Below, one piece after another: positions 1-11,206 of a stretch of DNA of 64,000 bases (its first letter is position 1; every line of letters starts with the position of its first letter). Location: assembly GCA_013368315.1 (NCBI GenBank), contig JAACJM010000147.1:146984-210983 (forward strand). Reading direction: 5' to 3'. The notes below the pieces were generated by a model. That model did no database searches, had not been told where the DNA came from, and saw nothing but the letters and a program-made list of their open reading frames with translations. The position numbers were made by a program, and so were the translations under genes. The stretch is from Tetrapyrgos nigripes (Eukaryota > Basidiomycota > Agaricomycetes > Agaricales > Campanellaceae).

Positions 1-1050
1 CTATCAGCCTTACTAGTACCAAATATCAAGTACTACATCGATATTATCATGTTTCAAGTCTATCTGACATATATAATTATAGTTATAACTTTTCAATTGT
101 CAACTAGAATTTAGAACGTAAACCGTTCCTCAAAGAAGAAGAAAAAAAACAATGAAAAAAAAAAAACTCATTTGTACGTCTTTTCTCTGAAACGTAGCCA
201 GCTTTGAACAGCTTTCGAGGGATCATTAGGATATTCGCGGAAACTAGGGACCATTAATGTACCTCAGCCGGGCATTGTCCGCTTGCATGGAGGAGTAAGC
301 AGATGACGCAGTACACGGCCGGTGAAGGACCGAGGCAAAGTGCTTTAATCTTAACACAACCAGAAAAATACGTCTCTTTTAACAGCACCCATGGGTATCG
401 ATAGACCGGGAATTCGAAGGTCACACACACTCTCTCCAGTGCAAAACCTTCCCTTACAGCAGCCGGAAGTCATCAGTCCATTCATTTCTCTCTCCCCATC
501 GAAATCCATACCACATATCCGAAAATTCGAAATAAACGAGGCCACTTAAAAAAATACTGGGTTAGTGTATGAGGAAGATGGTGCCGCGTATCTGCGTTTG
601 AGGTTTTGTCTATAGGTGAGTAGACTAATCCTGCTGTTTTGCTTTCCAAGCTGACGTAGCTCTCAGTAGCACCGTATGAATTACGAGGCTGAATGAAATG
701 AGGCTGAGTTCTTTACACTCCGTTTCCACATGTGGCAGTGCATATTCATCCCGTCTCCTCCCATGCTGTTGTTTCCAGTTTCCGCCTTGCCAATATCCGC
801 ACCTGTATTTCTTAACATGACTAATTATCTTGGTGGCGTGTCATTGAGGGGTTCAAGACAAGGATTATAGGAGAATCACCCTGGGTATAATTTGCATGAA
901 ATGAACGAGGCGAGGCTCAGCAGCGCCGTACATAAAGTAAATATTGTAGTATATGTAAACAAGAAGATGAAAATGGGAGAGGAGGGCGGGTAGCTCGAGA
1001 AATAGCTAGTGCTGCTAGACTCGTAAGTAAGAGTGAAAAAATGAAGTGAT
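1..1050. other. non-coding stretch, nothing recognised
   Basis: No open frame here looks like protein: the longest is about 64 codons, with no recognisable motif or splice pattern. An A-rich tract lies at about 137-170. I see no RNA gene or transposon terminus. Confidence 0.5.
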
Positions 1051-1062
1051 ATATGATGCGTA

Positions 1063-1106
1063 CCCGAGAGACTCGTGAATAGAATGAATAGGACGAGTCT
1101 CTCGGG
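1063..1106. repeat. perfect 14-bp inverted repeat (hairpin)
   Basis: The arms CCCGAGAGACTCGT (1063-1076) and ACGAGTCTCTCGGG (1093-1106) are perfectly complementary around a 16-nt loop. No neighbouring gene explains it. It could be a transposon end relic or a chance structure. Confidence 0.7.
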
Positions 1107-1419
1107 GGTATAAGTATGGGAATACTCGAAACAGGAGAAAGAAACGCGTATGTGATGGAACTACGGCATTTTCCTATCTATCTTCGAATTACTCTTACTT
1201 GCATTGATTAGATTACATCTTCTATGAAATTCTCTTTAATTCTTTTGACTCACAGGTAACAAATATTCTTTGATCTCCTAGAAGATTCTCTTGTATTCCA
1301 CAAGCACTCGTAGTACTATAGATACCAAGCCACATTGTATTCGAGAGAACCTGAATCACTACTTTGTCTACCAACTTACCTTCTACCCGAAGTGAGAATT
1401 CTTGAGTGGCTATGCAACG

Positions 1420-1530
1420 CTTCGCGCTTGTCAACCTCCTCAGCCCTCAGATACTTATTAGCTGCCTTGGCGCTACTAAGTGTTTATGTCCTCTGATACT
1501 TACCGGCTGCCTTGGCACTACAAGTATTCG
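1420..1530. repeat. dispersed repeat, two tandem degenerate copies; inverted partner at about 19.1 kb
   Basis: A core close to CAGATACTTATTAGCTGCC followed by TTGGCGCTA occurs at about 1440-1475 and again, diverged, at about 1490-1525. The reverse complement of 19,075-19,140 matches the first copy and its upstream flank (CGCTTGT, then CACCTCC). The pair therefore brackets everything from 1.4 to 19.1 kb in inverted orientation. No coding potential is seen. Confidence 0.5.
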
Positions 1531-1611
1531 AGATTATGAAGTATCGATCTATTAAACTTACTACAGAGTTACATCAAACCTACACAATTTACAAAATCTA
1601 GCCCTACTCTT

Positions 1612-1885
1612 TTACAGCGTATGAAGATAAATTAGAAACATGCGGAAGGAAATTGGAGATGTGTACGAGAACTTGAGACAAAACAAATTACTGAGACGAA
1701 GAGAGAAAGGATACGTGTGTGGGGAATGCGCAATGGATAGCCCTGTGGTCCTGTGCGAGAGGTACGGGCCACGGAGGCATACGATATAACCGTGGACAGC
1801 CCTGAGGTCCTGCGCGAGAAGTAAATGATAGGGGATGGATGAAATCCAAGGTGGCACTTACAGCGATGATTAGATCTTTATAAAG
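1612..1885. repeat. dispersed LTR-like repeat, related to 29,600-29,860
   Basis: Several blocks are shared in order with 29,600-29,860: GTGTACGAGA, a 'cacggaggca' block, GGACAGC-CTGAGGTCCT followed by a 'gcgc'-type block, and GCGATGATTAGA followed by TTTATAAAG. The two copies have diverged strongly. This is probably an old LTR or MITE family; no termini or target duplications could be placed. Confidence 0.5.
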
Positions 1886-2369
1886 TATTTCTTGGTTGTT
1901 ACTGCCTAGAAAGTGCCACCGTCAACCTCTAGACAATTTCTCGGACTTACCTGGGTTCGAAGAGTTTTCTATTTAGGTTTATATTTTCCGTGTCAGCGCT
2001 GTCCGGCCTCGTAAGAGCCACGCCTCAGCACTGGCCCACACCCCCTTCATAATACTACTCGCTGTTGTAAAGTATACAGAATATGTCGCCCTTACGACTT
2101 CACAATTAGCTTGATTTTGTGAGCTTCTTACCTGGTCAAAACCACGGCCTCTTTTACTTCCAGAGCTGCGACGTTTCTTCTGCCTTTCCAAGTTATGGCT
2201 GATCTATTCCACTCAAAAGGTGCGTTGCAGTACTTGATGTTACTTCCTCGTGGCACTCTAACCCTAAGTCAAAAGAACCAAAAGACTCTGAAGTACTCAT
2301 CAAGTCGATTCAAACACCGACACACATGACCGCAATGTTGATTTTTGAGTCACCTTCTAGACGGGAAGG

Positions 2370-2404
2370 CATATGCAACCAGTCGCAACGACTGGTTGCA
2401 TATG
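2370..2404. repeat. perfect 16-bp hairpin with 3-nt loop
   Basis: The arm CATATGCAACCAGTCG (2370-2385), the loop CAA and the perfect reverse complement (2389-2404) form a tight stem. There is no following T-run or gene. Perfect arms amid otherwise decayed sequence suggest a recent or maintained structure. Confidence 0.8.
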
Positions 2405-2774
2405 AAACGGCGCGTCTCGTTAACATGAGTAAATAAATAAATTGTCCAGCCTCTCCTTCAAATCTCCATTGATCAGCGTTCAGTTGACGATACCGGCACC
2501 ACATGGACTAGCTCAGTCTTCTCCGTGTTCCTACTCGTACCCGTATACATTCCTGACGTCGTCATTGTCATAGCAAACTCCATCTCAGTCACAGTCCCAG
2601 TCACTTCGCTAAAAATCCCACATGTGTTGTAGCTATTCGTGAAGGAAGGATAGCTGGATTGTAAGTGGTCTCTTACCAGTATCGGGCCTCAAGTAGACTA
2701 GATCAGGGTTTATTTTTGTCACTGAGGGGGCAGGCCTACGATAGTCTACGTATGGCAGTAATATTGGCAAAAAA

Positions 2775-3066
2775 TCCAACTTTCGCAGGTGCCATTTTCA
2801 GCTATTTCTTTGCAGGTTCTGACTTTTTACAGTAGCATAATTTTTTCGCAGGTAGCCGGACGAAACCGAAATTTTTTTACAGGTCACACAAGTGGCCTGC
2901 AATTTTTGCAGGTTGCTTTTCGCGCAAGTCAGGAAAATTTCGCAGGTCCTTGCTGGTAGATTTTCCGCAGGTTCTGGATCGCAAATTTTTGCAGGTGACT
3001 CGACAATGATCCTTTTTTTTGCAGGTCAGATATGACGGTCATTTTGTAGAGAGTTTTTCGCAGGTT
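2775..3066 (+). repeat. array of about 10 T-tract-GCAGGT motifs
   Basis: A T-rich run ending in (G/C)CAGGT or ACAGGT occurs at about 2785, 2812, 2848, 2879, 2908, 2942, 2967, 2991, 3021 and 3060, an average spacing near 30 bp. The sequence between motifs is not conserved. Each motif looks like a polypyrimidine tract plus a 3' splice site followed by GT. It may be a strongly diverged minisatellite or a cluster of binding sites. Confidence 0.65.
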
Positions 3067-3544
3067 GGAATCTTAGAAGCACTGCCACCGATTAGCGGAT
3101 CGGAGGTAAGCAGCCCAACACGTGGCTTTGGTGATGTGGCCTGTCTTTGGCTTCATTGCTTTTGACAGTATTACTGTAAACACCATAAATATCTGGAACC
3201 GCTCATCGGACCCCCTTAAAGATTGCAGATTTGGATTTCCAGACATCGAGAGCTGCAGGTGCTAGGAGGAGGAGTCTGGGACTCGCTTTTTTAGGTTATT
3301 TCTATGCCAGAAAGTTATATTTTTTCCGGACGTCTTTCCTTATATCTCAAGAACAGCTGGTCGGATTGCCTTAAAAGTTGAAGATTCCGATTCCTATGCA
3401 TCAAAACCATAGACTTGAGTCCCCAGTCCTAACCCAAACCGATGTGCTCAGTGAGAAACATCAAAGCTACTTTCCCAGATGCGAAAACCTTTCTGCACAG
3501 GTAGGTGTCAAGATGACATGTGCTCCACTTCTGTGGGTCATCAG

Positions 3545-5180
3545 AATATCCCACCTCAGGTATCCCCTGGGACCTACCTCCTTAGGCTGTACTGTTTCTG
3601 TACAAACTTCAGCCTTGAGGTGGGTAAATACCTGGGAGGCTACCCAGTGCCAGGGAGCTTCCTACACTCCCTGGGAGTCTCCTGGTATTTTGTGTCTGGA
3701 CTCCCATGATCTCTAGATTGGGTGTGCTGGGAGCTCACATTGCCTTGATGGGAGGTACCACTCCTGTCACTCTGTCACAGGGTGTCCCAGTTCTTTTTTC
3801 CTCCAAAATGCGGTTTTTCTGCTTGTCAGATTGTACCTTAGAATTACAGTGGTTTGCGAAAAGAATGACCGTGGGAAAATTTTGAAAGTATATCTCAATT
3901 TGGCATCTACGTAGTTTCTTAGTACAGTCGCGGCGCTGTATACTGCTTCATCAATTACCTGCTGCTTCCTCTCAATCCTTATGTCGCAATGAACCGGTTT
4001 TCCCACATGAGGTCTTCAAGCTCTTGGATGAACCAATCTGAGTGATGTCAGACAATTCAGATCAAGAATTGCATGTCTTCCATAGCCAGGGATCGTGGGT
4101 GGCCTCGAACTCCAAATGAGTGATTGATAACATCTCCAGTCTCCTGCCAGAGCTTGAGGACCCTCCAAAAGGTACTCTCGCTAAACCCGACCACTTCCAA
4201 AATCTGCTCTAGCGTCAGCAGGCCCTGTTCATAAAGGTTTACAGCAGCAAGCTTGAGGCCTCAGTCAATGGGCTTTTGGCCAAGCATAGTTGGATTTGAT
4301 GTGGAAAGAAGCTATACAATGAGAAGGTATGAGGACAAGTAGGCGAAGCAAGGAGGAGTTGAGGAAGGGCTTCGAGTACGGTACAGTAGGTACAGTAGGC
4401 TGACACATCACCCGAATCAAGATATATACTTTCAAAAATTCCCACTGTCATTCTTTTTGTGAACAGCTGTAATGAAACTCCGTTTAACAAATATTAAAAG
4501 GTGTTATAACATAGACCATTATATATATCTCTGCCATATACCTCAAGCGATTGTGGTTCAGACTTTAAATACTTGAAATACCAAAAACTATTATTAGAGC
4601 TGATACTATTCTACTGGTGAAAAAGCATGTTGAGTCCAGGTGTGTATACCAGGCCAGATTGGAATCAGGGCCTGCTGCTGATCAGATAAAAATAGATAGG
4701 TAGATGGCTAAGTTAAGTTTATTACACCGCTCCACAAAAGCTAGCTAGGTATGACAAAAAGCAGCTCTATGTGGACCCATTTCCTGAGTCTAGTGGGGCA
4801 AGCAACAATGATGTAGAGCTGATCATCCTGACGCAGTGCTGAAGCGCTATAAAGTGGCGCAGAGACGGGGAACATGTGCCTTGATGCACAGGGTAATGTT
4901 TGGTAAGTAAGTAAGTAGAGCTAGAAGAATGAGTAAGTAAAGATACTGAGAGTAATTGAGAAATACGAGAGATGAATGCCAAGTACAACTAAGTACAATA
5001 ATATAGGAGGATCTTAGAGAGAAAAGAAGAGAAAGAGAACAGGCTACAGATAGATAGAGAGCCAGCAAGCTAACCACTGCACTATTCTGGCTTGTGAGAG
5101 TAAACAATGTCTCAATTATTGGCCACTTTTCTTGACAATCATGCCAGTTTATTGATACAAACTACTTATGTAACAGTACC
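3545..5180 (+). repeat. left inverted repeat of the KDZ composite element
   Basis: It matches the reverse complement of 17,283-18,283 with scattered substitutions. It is longer than the right copy because a Tc1/mariner element was inserted at 3847-4469. Shared landmarks are CTCCTTAGGCTGTACTG near the outer end and the ACAGTACC edge at 5180. It has no gene of its own. Confidence 0.85.
3847..4469 (-). mobile_element. Tc1/mariner-like remnant, 623 bp, TA target duplication
   Basis: The terminal inverted repeats start CAGTGGTTTGCGAAAAGAAT on the left and CAGCTGTTCACAAAAAGAAT on the reverse-complemented right, flanked by TA at 3845-3846 and 4470-4471. The opposite copy of the host repeat (about 17.99 kb) is uninterrupted and carries a single TA at this point, so it is the empty site. 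On the minus strand, about 4250-4030 reads as an N-terminal helix-turn-helix transposase segment including GLKLAAVNLYEQGLLT, FWRVLKLWQETGDV and GVRGHPRSL. It then runs into stop codons. The DDE catalytic core is absent, so this is an internally deleted non-autonomous copy. Confidence 0.9.
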
Positions 5181-7330
5181 TCCTCCTCCTCCTCCTCAGC
5201 AGCTGAGGCTGGGATGGTTTTCGTCATCTTAGCATGAGCCTTGGGCTTCAGTCCATTCACAACACCTTGAGCTTCATCCTCTCCATTCTTCTCGTTGTCA
5301 CTAGCTACGGTTCGAGTGGTTTTCCTCGCATTGAGCTTGCTGGACTTCTTGGGTTTGCTGTGACTGCTGTTGCTGTCTGAGGTTTCAAGAGTCCACTTTC
5401 CTGACTGGCAGACAGCGACTTTCTTGGCCCCAGTGGTCAACATCACTAGCACAACGTCTCATTGTTCTGCCTTTGGAAGTCTCTTGTCATCTAATAACAA
5501 TACTGTAAGTCCTTGTTATGGTCTAAAAAAATTACAGGGACATACTGTTGGTCCAAGACACCCCTCGCAAGGCTTTCTTGGAGATCTCTTTGGGAGGAGT
5601 AGTGTCATCTTTCTTACTCTTCCAAGCCTCTTTTGATTCTCACTTTTGTGAGAGATGTTGGAGTTTGGGTTTTCTTGATGGCATCATTGACCCCACCTGC
5701 TCCAGGTACCTTCACACCATCATCTCAGTTGACAATATGGAGCTGGTGCTTATAGGCGAAGTCAGCCGAGCTCGTCTAAGAGGTAAAAACAGCATTAGGT
5801 TCTGTAAAGACATCAAACTGCATGGAGCATAACAGATAAAAAGGCATGCTCACTGTCATGATTGGTGACCTTTGTTGAAGGGTCTCACTGACATTGGATG
5901 CTTGCAACCCATGAGGACCTCCAAATCATGGAGTTGAGCCTTCTGAGTGGCATTATTCTCCCTCAAACCCTTATATTTGTCGCCATGGCCCAACATGACA
6001 CTGTGTTTCCCTTTCAGGTCAATAACATAGCTGATGACCCAGAGTCCATGGTTAAAATAGGCTTGCCATGCCTACCAGATGTGATCAGGATGAAACACTG
6101 GGTAGAGGAAGAATTGTGAAGGTACCATGTTTGCCATTGTCTGGGCAATTGACTTGATAGCCCTTTTTGTCAGTCCTTGTCTCATCTGCCCTTGGGAGTT
6201 ATATTTGTTTTGATACCGGGTCCTAAGCCAGCTGAAAGCATCACCATATTGCTTGGAGTCACTCCAGTCATCTCTGAGAGCTTTTATTCGCTCCTCTGCC
6301 CATTTCTGAGCCAGGAAGGATGCAGGGTTTTCTGAAAAGTTTTATGTTCAAGCGATGAGCAGGGAAAAAAAGACTTATGATTGTTGGGAAAGAGTCTGTG
6401 ATGTTGTCATTGCCTGGGTCCTCATGTAAGGTAGGCAGATAGGCCATCAGACACCTTACACCAGCATTCTGCTTCTTGTCTGGCTCTACAGTTGCCTCAT
6501 CAATGGCTTTAACCCATTCCAGAGGCAGCTCAGTCACTGCTGACTTGAAAGTGTCAAAGAAGAGCTCAGTGATAGCAGAGACAGCGGATATGGATTCAAC
6601 AGCATAAATCTTGAGCAGTCATACAGCTTCGTCAATGCTCTTGGGAGTGATGTTGGGCAGCAAATTAGAAGTGCTTCAAAAGAAAATCAGAATGTAGTTG
6701 CTCACCTTCTCCATTGAGATAAATTTGTTTGTCATTCTTTAAGCTTCGTGTGTCATTGGAATGCTTCATAGAGGGTGGAGCTGCTGAATTGGGTTCTGGA
6801 GGACTTTTGGGCTGGGTCTCGTGCTTGTCTTCCCCATCAATGACACCAAGACCAGGGGTTTCCATAGTCTTGGAGGTGGTAGCCTTGGGTGACTCCTCAT
6901 GAACAGGAGTGTGTTCGTCCATGGAGACGTGTTGTCTGCCTGTCCATTACCTTCATTAAGGTACTGTGGTGACTCCTCATGAACAGGGGTGTGTTCGTCA
7001 GCTGGAGAATTGTCTTCTGCCTTTGTTGAGGGGTTGTAGAGATGTGGAATCCTTGAGCCCTGCTGCCACGACCACATTTGGTTTTAGGGGTGGCTTTGGT
7101 GATTTTGGTGGACAGTTTTGAAGTGTTTCGTCCTCTGGAATTTGTAGGAAGTGGAGGAGGAGAGTCAGCATTTCCTTTAGAGTGAAGCTGCATTGGGACT
7201 GTCTGTACACAACAAAGTACTTCTTGAGTGAGATGGAGGTCAAACTTGGTTGAAGTTGAAACGATGGGGCTATTAGCTTGTTTCCTCCAGTGAAGAGCTT
7301 AGAACCACAAAGGACTAAACCCATCAACCT
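5162..7330 (-). pseudogene. degenerate element-borne gene, unknown function
   Basis: On the minus strand, successive open stretches can be joined only by jumping frames. They are a Pro/Thr/His-rich start (about 7330-6670), then TELPLEWVKAIDEATVEPDK (about 6530), then KALRDDWSDSKQYGDAFSWL (about 6280) and VIDLKGKHSVMLGHGDKYKG (about 6030). The last is a Lys/Ser-rich basic tail ending in a run of Glu (5452-5162). Segment by segment it looks coding, but frameshifts and in-frame stops break it. I do not recognise the family. Its position beside the KDZ and Spt5-like genes inside the inverted repeats suggests element cargo. It could also be two fused remnants. Confidence 0.45.
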
Positions 7331-7389
7331 GTCAAATATGTCAGTAGCTGCAGCACCAGTAGGGTCTGAGATCCTGTAATTTGTTCAGA

Positions 7390-7990
7390 ATGTTAGCCAG
7401 TGGCAATGGGAAAGGCAGAGATACTCACTGGATCCCATGGATTCTAGCTGCCCTGGTGCAGACATGAAGATGGTGGAGCTTATCATCCCAATCCCAAACG
7501 ATGATGAGAGTGGGAGGGATCAAGAAGATAACAAAGCTGGCAACATAGAGTTTGCGTCAGTGAGAATTGTTGTCTGAGCCCATAATGTTAACCACAGTGG
7601 CAATGGGAAGGGGATAGATACTCACTGGAAGCCCAGGGACTCTAGCTATCCTGCTTTAGACATGAAGATGGTGGAGCTCATTGTCCCAGACGATGATGCA
7701 AGTGAGCTGGTGATGCGGACTCTGTATAGTCTGTGTCAGCCAGGATTGTTCCCAAGTCCCTCGAGCCACATGCTAAGACCCATTGAAAACATCAACAATA
7801 GCTGCAGAAGTGAGAGGATAGGTACTTACTGGATGGCCATGGACTCTGCATACCCTACATAGCATCAATGGAGGAGACAGAGGAGATCATCCCAGACAAT
7901 GATGAGAGTAAGAAAGAGAGATGGAAAAGATGACAAAGCTAGTAACACATGCACTGTATAGTCCCTGTCAGCCAGAATTCTTCACAACTT
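7390..7990. repeat. three degenerate tandem copies of an about 190-bp unit
   Basis: The units start near 7395, 7595 and 7805. Each contains a GATA(C/G)TCACTGGA-like block, then a CATGAAGATGGTGGAGCT- or GGAGGAGACAGAGG-like block, then ATCATCCCAGACGATGATG-like sequence, and the last two end with TGTCAGCCAG(G/A)ATT. They lie directly upstream of the Spt5-like gene and may be duplicated 5' exon or leader sequence. Confidence 0.6.
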
Positions 7991-8277
7991 TAGGTCGCTT
8001 AAGGGTGCTAAAGCCTGGACCCAGGAACCCAGCTTTGTCATCTTTTCCATCCTTTTCTCAAACTTCCACAAGTCCTCCACTGCCTTTGCCTCCTCCTCCT
8101 CCTCTTCCTTGTGAGTATGCTATTTTTAATATGTGTAGAATATGTAGTGTAGCTACTTAGCGTGAATAAAATGAAATCTACCTGCCGAAGTGCTGGTAAA
8201 GTTGTCCATAGACAACTATTTTTTAGTTTTCTGTGCCTTAAAAATGTCTTAAGCATTTTGCTGACAGTCTGTGCTGG

Positions 8278-9500
8278 CAGGCCCCCTATGAACCCTTTTA
8301 TCGATAATGAAGCCAGTGTCTCAGCAGATGAAGAAGAAGCAGAGGAGGAGGCAGAGAAGTGGGAGGGAGAAGAAAGTTTGTGTTTACATCCATTTCATTC
8401 TCTCCAATATCCACTGACCATTCTGCACCAGGTACAACACCACAACAATGAACCAGAAGAAACTGCACTGTGGGATGCTTTCATCCAGCACAGCAAGACA
8501 TGTGCAAATGCCAGCATTCCTCCAATTAATGCTCCTTCAGATATCAGTGAAGAAATAATGCATATCTTGCTGCTCCAACAGGTCAACCCTTCTGTGTTTT
8601 GGCATGTAAAATGTAAAGTAATATTTGTGGTCATCTCCCATCCACACACTAACATAACAGATGCATTGGCATAGCCTGGTTTGGAGTCTGAGCTCGTCTC
8701 TGCACTATATGATCATTTTACCTCCCCTTCCAACCCCATACCAGATGGCATTCGTTTGACACAACCTGTAACTATACCACCACCACGGATTCCAATACCA
8801 GCTCAAAACCCCCAGATGTCTCATTTCCATGAGGCTTTTGACACTGTTCAATGAGGACTTCACTTGGGTAGTGAAATACCCAAGATCCATGCTGAGTTGG
8901 AGTGAATCCTGCAAGACAATTACATTGGGAAAGACTGGGATGCTGCTGTGTCAGCTACCATCCTGGAAGAGGACAATTGTCTACAGGATGCTTTAGAGAC
9001 AATCAATTCATTGGAATGACAATGGTTGGCTCAGAACAACATTCTCACTGTATCTCAGGAGATACCCCTAACCACTCAGCCCACAGTTCTCCCTACTCCT
9101 GCTCCAGCAACAACCACCTCATCCTTCAGCCCAGTCACTCCATGGTTCTGCAGCAATAAGATCACCACCATCACCCAGCCCTCAGTTGCACCTGCACCAC
9201 CCAGCTCACCATGTCTCATCCGATCTGCCTTGTGCATACCTGGCATGTCCAGTTGGGTCTACGTTGAAACAGAGCCCAATCTCCATCTGTCCTTTGCAAA
9301 GTGAGCTCCTTTGCTGAAGTTTCTTCAAAGTCATCAATGCATGAGGCATAGTCACACTGGAAGCCCCATCATAGAATTCGTCTCTGCTCAAGAGATGGGT
9401 CAGCTGCTTCAGTGGACTTTGCCAGCCATCAAACCAATGAGCTAGGTGAGGGTGAGGAAGGGGACGTATACTGGTGACATGGGTTTCATGGTCAGACAGA
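8278..9500 (+). pseudogene. Spt5-like (NGN/KOW) gene, 5' part, broken
   Basis: After a likely 3' splice site (GGCAG at about 8280) the frame reads NPFIDNEASVSADEEE followed by an acidic run, typical of Spt5-like N termini. Downstream are PSVFWHVKCK (about 8590) and an NGN-like stretch, SALCIPGMSSWVYVETEPNL (about 9225-9285). A KOW motif follows, VRVRKGTYTGDMGFM (about 9450-9493). Spt5 is a transcription elongation factor that binds RNA polymerase; element-borne relatives occur in basidiomycetes. In-frame stops (for example near 8855, 8895 and 9300) make this copy non-functional. The reading is cut at about 9500 by the giant foldback. The family assignment rests on motif reading only. Confidence 0.6.
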
Positions 9501-11206
9501 TATGTGACCAAGCATTTCTGCCCACTCACTTCCTGAACACTGGGTGCAAACACTTGTAATTCCTCAGATATACAGAGGAGTTACACACGCCTTACTTGGG
9601 TACACTCAATATGTAAGTCTATATGACTTACTGAGGAATTACAAGAGACCAAAAAAATTAGATTAATTATGTATGACCATTATAAGGCACAAAGACTTAC
9701 AGAAGACTTTCAGTGTTATAGCACTTGTAATTCCTTGGATATACAGAGGAATTACAGAAGCCTTACTCAGGTACACTCAATAAGTAAGTCCACTTGACTT
9801 ACTGAAGTATTACAAGAGACCAAAGAAATTAGAACAGTTATGTATGACCATTGTAAGGCATGAAGACTTACAGCAGACTTTTGGTATTACAGGAAATAAT
9901 ACTTTGTCCATAACAAAAAATAAAAGAGAATTACAAGAAATCAAGAAAAATCAAAGAATTTGGTAAGTGCATTGTAATACATATAGACATATAATGGACA
10001 TTCATTGTGACTTTCTGTCACAGTATGTGACACAATGGATATACAAAGAAATTTCAGAGTGACTTTATGTCACAGTATGTTATTCTGTAAAAGCTCAGCA
10101 GAATTTCAGTGTGACAAAAAATCACAGTATGGTCAAGTGTAATACCATTGGGACTTACATAAGACTCACAGAAAAGAAGGCCCTGGAAATCTTCAAGATG
10201 AAATTTATCAAGTGACAGGCAAGTGACAGGAATTCACCAAAAAGTCTGTCAGTATTACAGAGGACTTACAAGAAAGCCAGGTCAGGCATGCTATATGATA
10301 ATTCTTCAGTCAAGTTGTGCCTCTTGCACTTGTGCCTGAAATTTCTTTGTATATCCATTGTGTCACATACTGTGACAGAAAGTCACAATGAATGTCCATT
10401 GTATGTCTACATGTATTACAATGGACTTACCAAATTCTTTGATTTTTCTTGATTTCTTGTAATTCTTTTTTATTTTTTGCTGTGGACAAAGTATTATTTC
10501 CTGTAAGTCTTCATGCCTTACAATGGTCATACATAACTGTTCTAATTTCTTTGGTCTCTTGTAACACTTCAGTAAGTCAAGTGGACTTACTTATTGAGTG
10601 TACCTGAGTAAGGCTTCTGTAATTTCTCTGTATATCCAAGGAATTACAAGTGTTATAACACTGATAGTCTCCTGTAAGTCATACATAATTGTTCTAATTT
10701 TTTTGGTCTCTTGTAATACTTCAGTAAGTCAAGTGGACTTACTTATTGAGTGTACCTGAATAAGGCTTCTGTAATTCCTCTGTTTATCCAGGGAATTACA
10801 AGTGTTATAACACTGAAAGTTTCCTGTAAGTCTTCATGCCTTACAATGGTCATACATAATTGTTCTAATTTCTTTGGTCTCTTGTAATACTACAGTAAGT
10901 CAAGTGGACTTACTTATTGAGTGTACCTGAGTAAGGCTTCTGTAATTCCTCTGTATATCCAAGGAATTACAAGTGCTATAACACTGAAAGTCTCCTGTAA
11001 GTCTTTGTGCCTTACAATGGTCATACATAATTACTCTAATTTTTTTGGTCTCTTGTAATTCTTCAGTAAGTCAAGTGGACTTACATATTGAGTGTACCCA
11101 AGTAAGGCTTCTGTAAGTCCTCTGTATATCTGAGGAATTACAAGTGTTTGCACCCAGTGTTCAGGAAGTGAGTGGGCAGAAATGCTTGGTCACATACCTG
11201 GATCCC
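9501..11206. mobile_element. giant foldback (palindromic) element with host flanks in the palindrome
   Basis: The left terminus CACTGGGTGCAAACACTTGT starts at 9538; its reverse complement ends at 11,159. The arms pair inward through a repeated unit of about 170 bp (two copies left, about four right, 10.52-11.15 kb) and an inner arm around TCACAGTATGTGACACAATG at about 10.02-10.04 kb, which pairs with 10.36-10.40 kb. The loop lies at about 10.1-10.34 kb. The palindrome continues about 38-47 bp beyond the termini: 9501-9537 is the reverse complement of 11,160-11,206. There is no ORF. A related 279-bp element lies at 13,214-13,492, and the same terminus occurs at 48,902. Confidence 0.8.

Noticed and set aside
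9206..9553. 115-codon minus-strand ORF
   Set aside because: It is antisense to the Spt5-like gene, which has the motifs on the plus strand.
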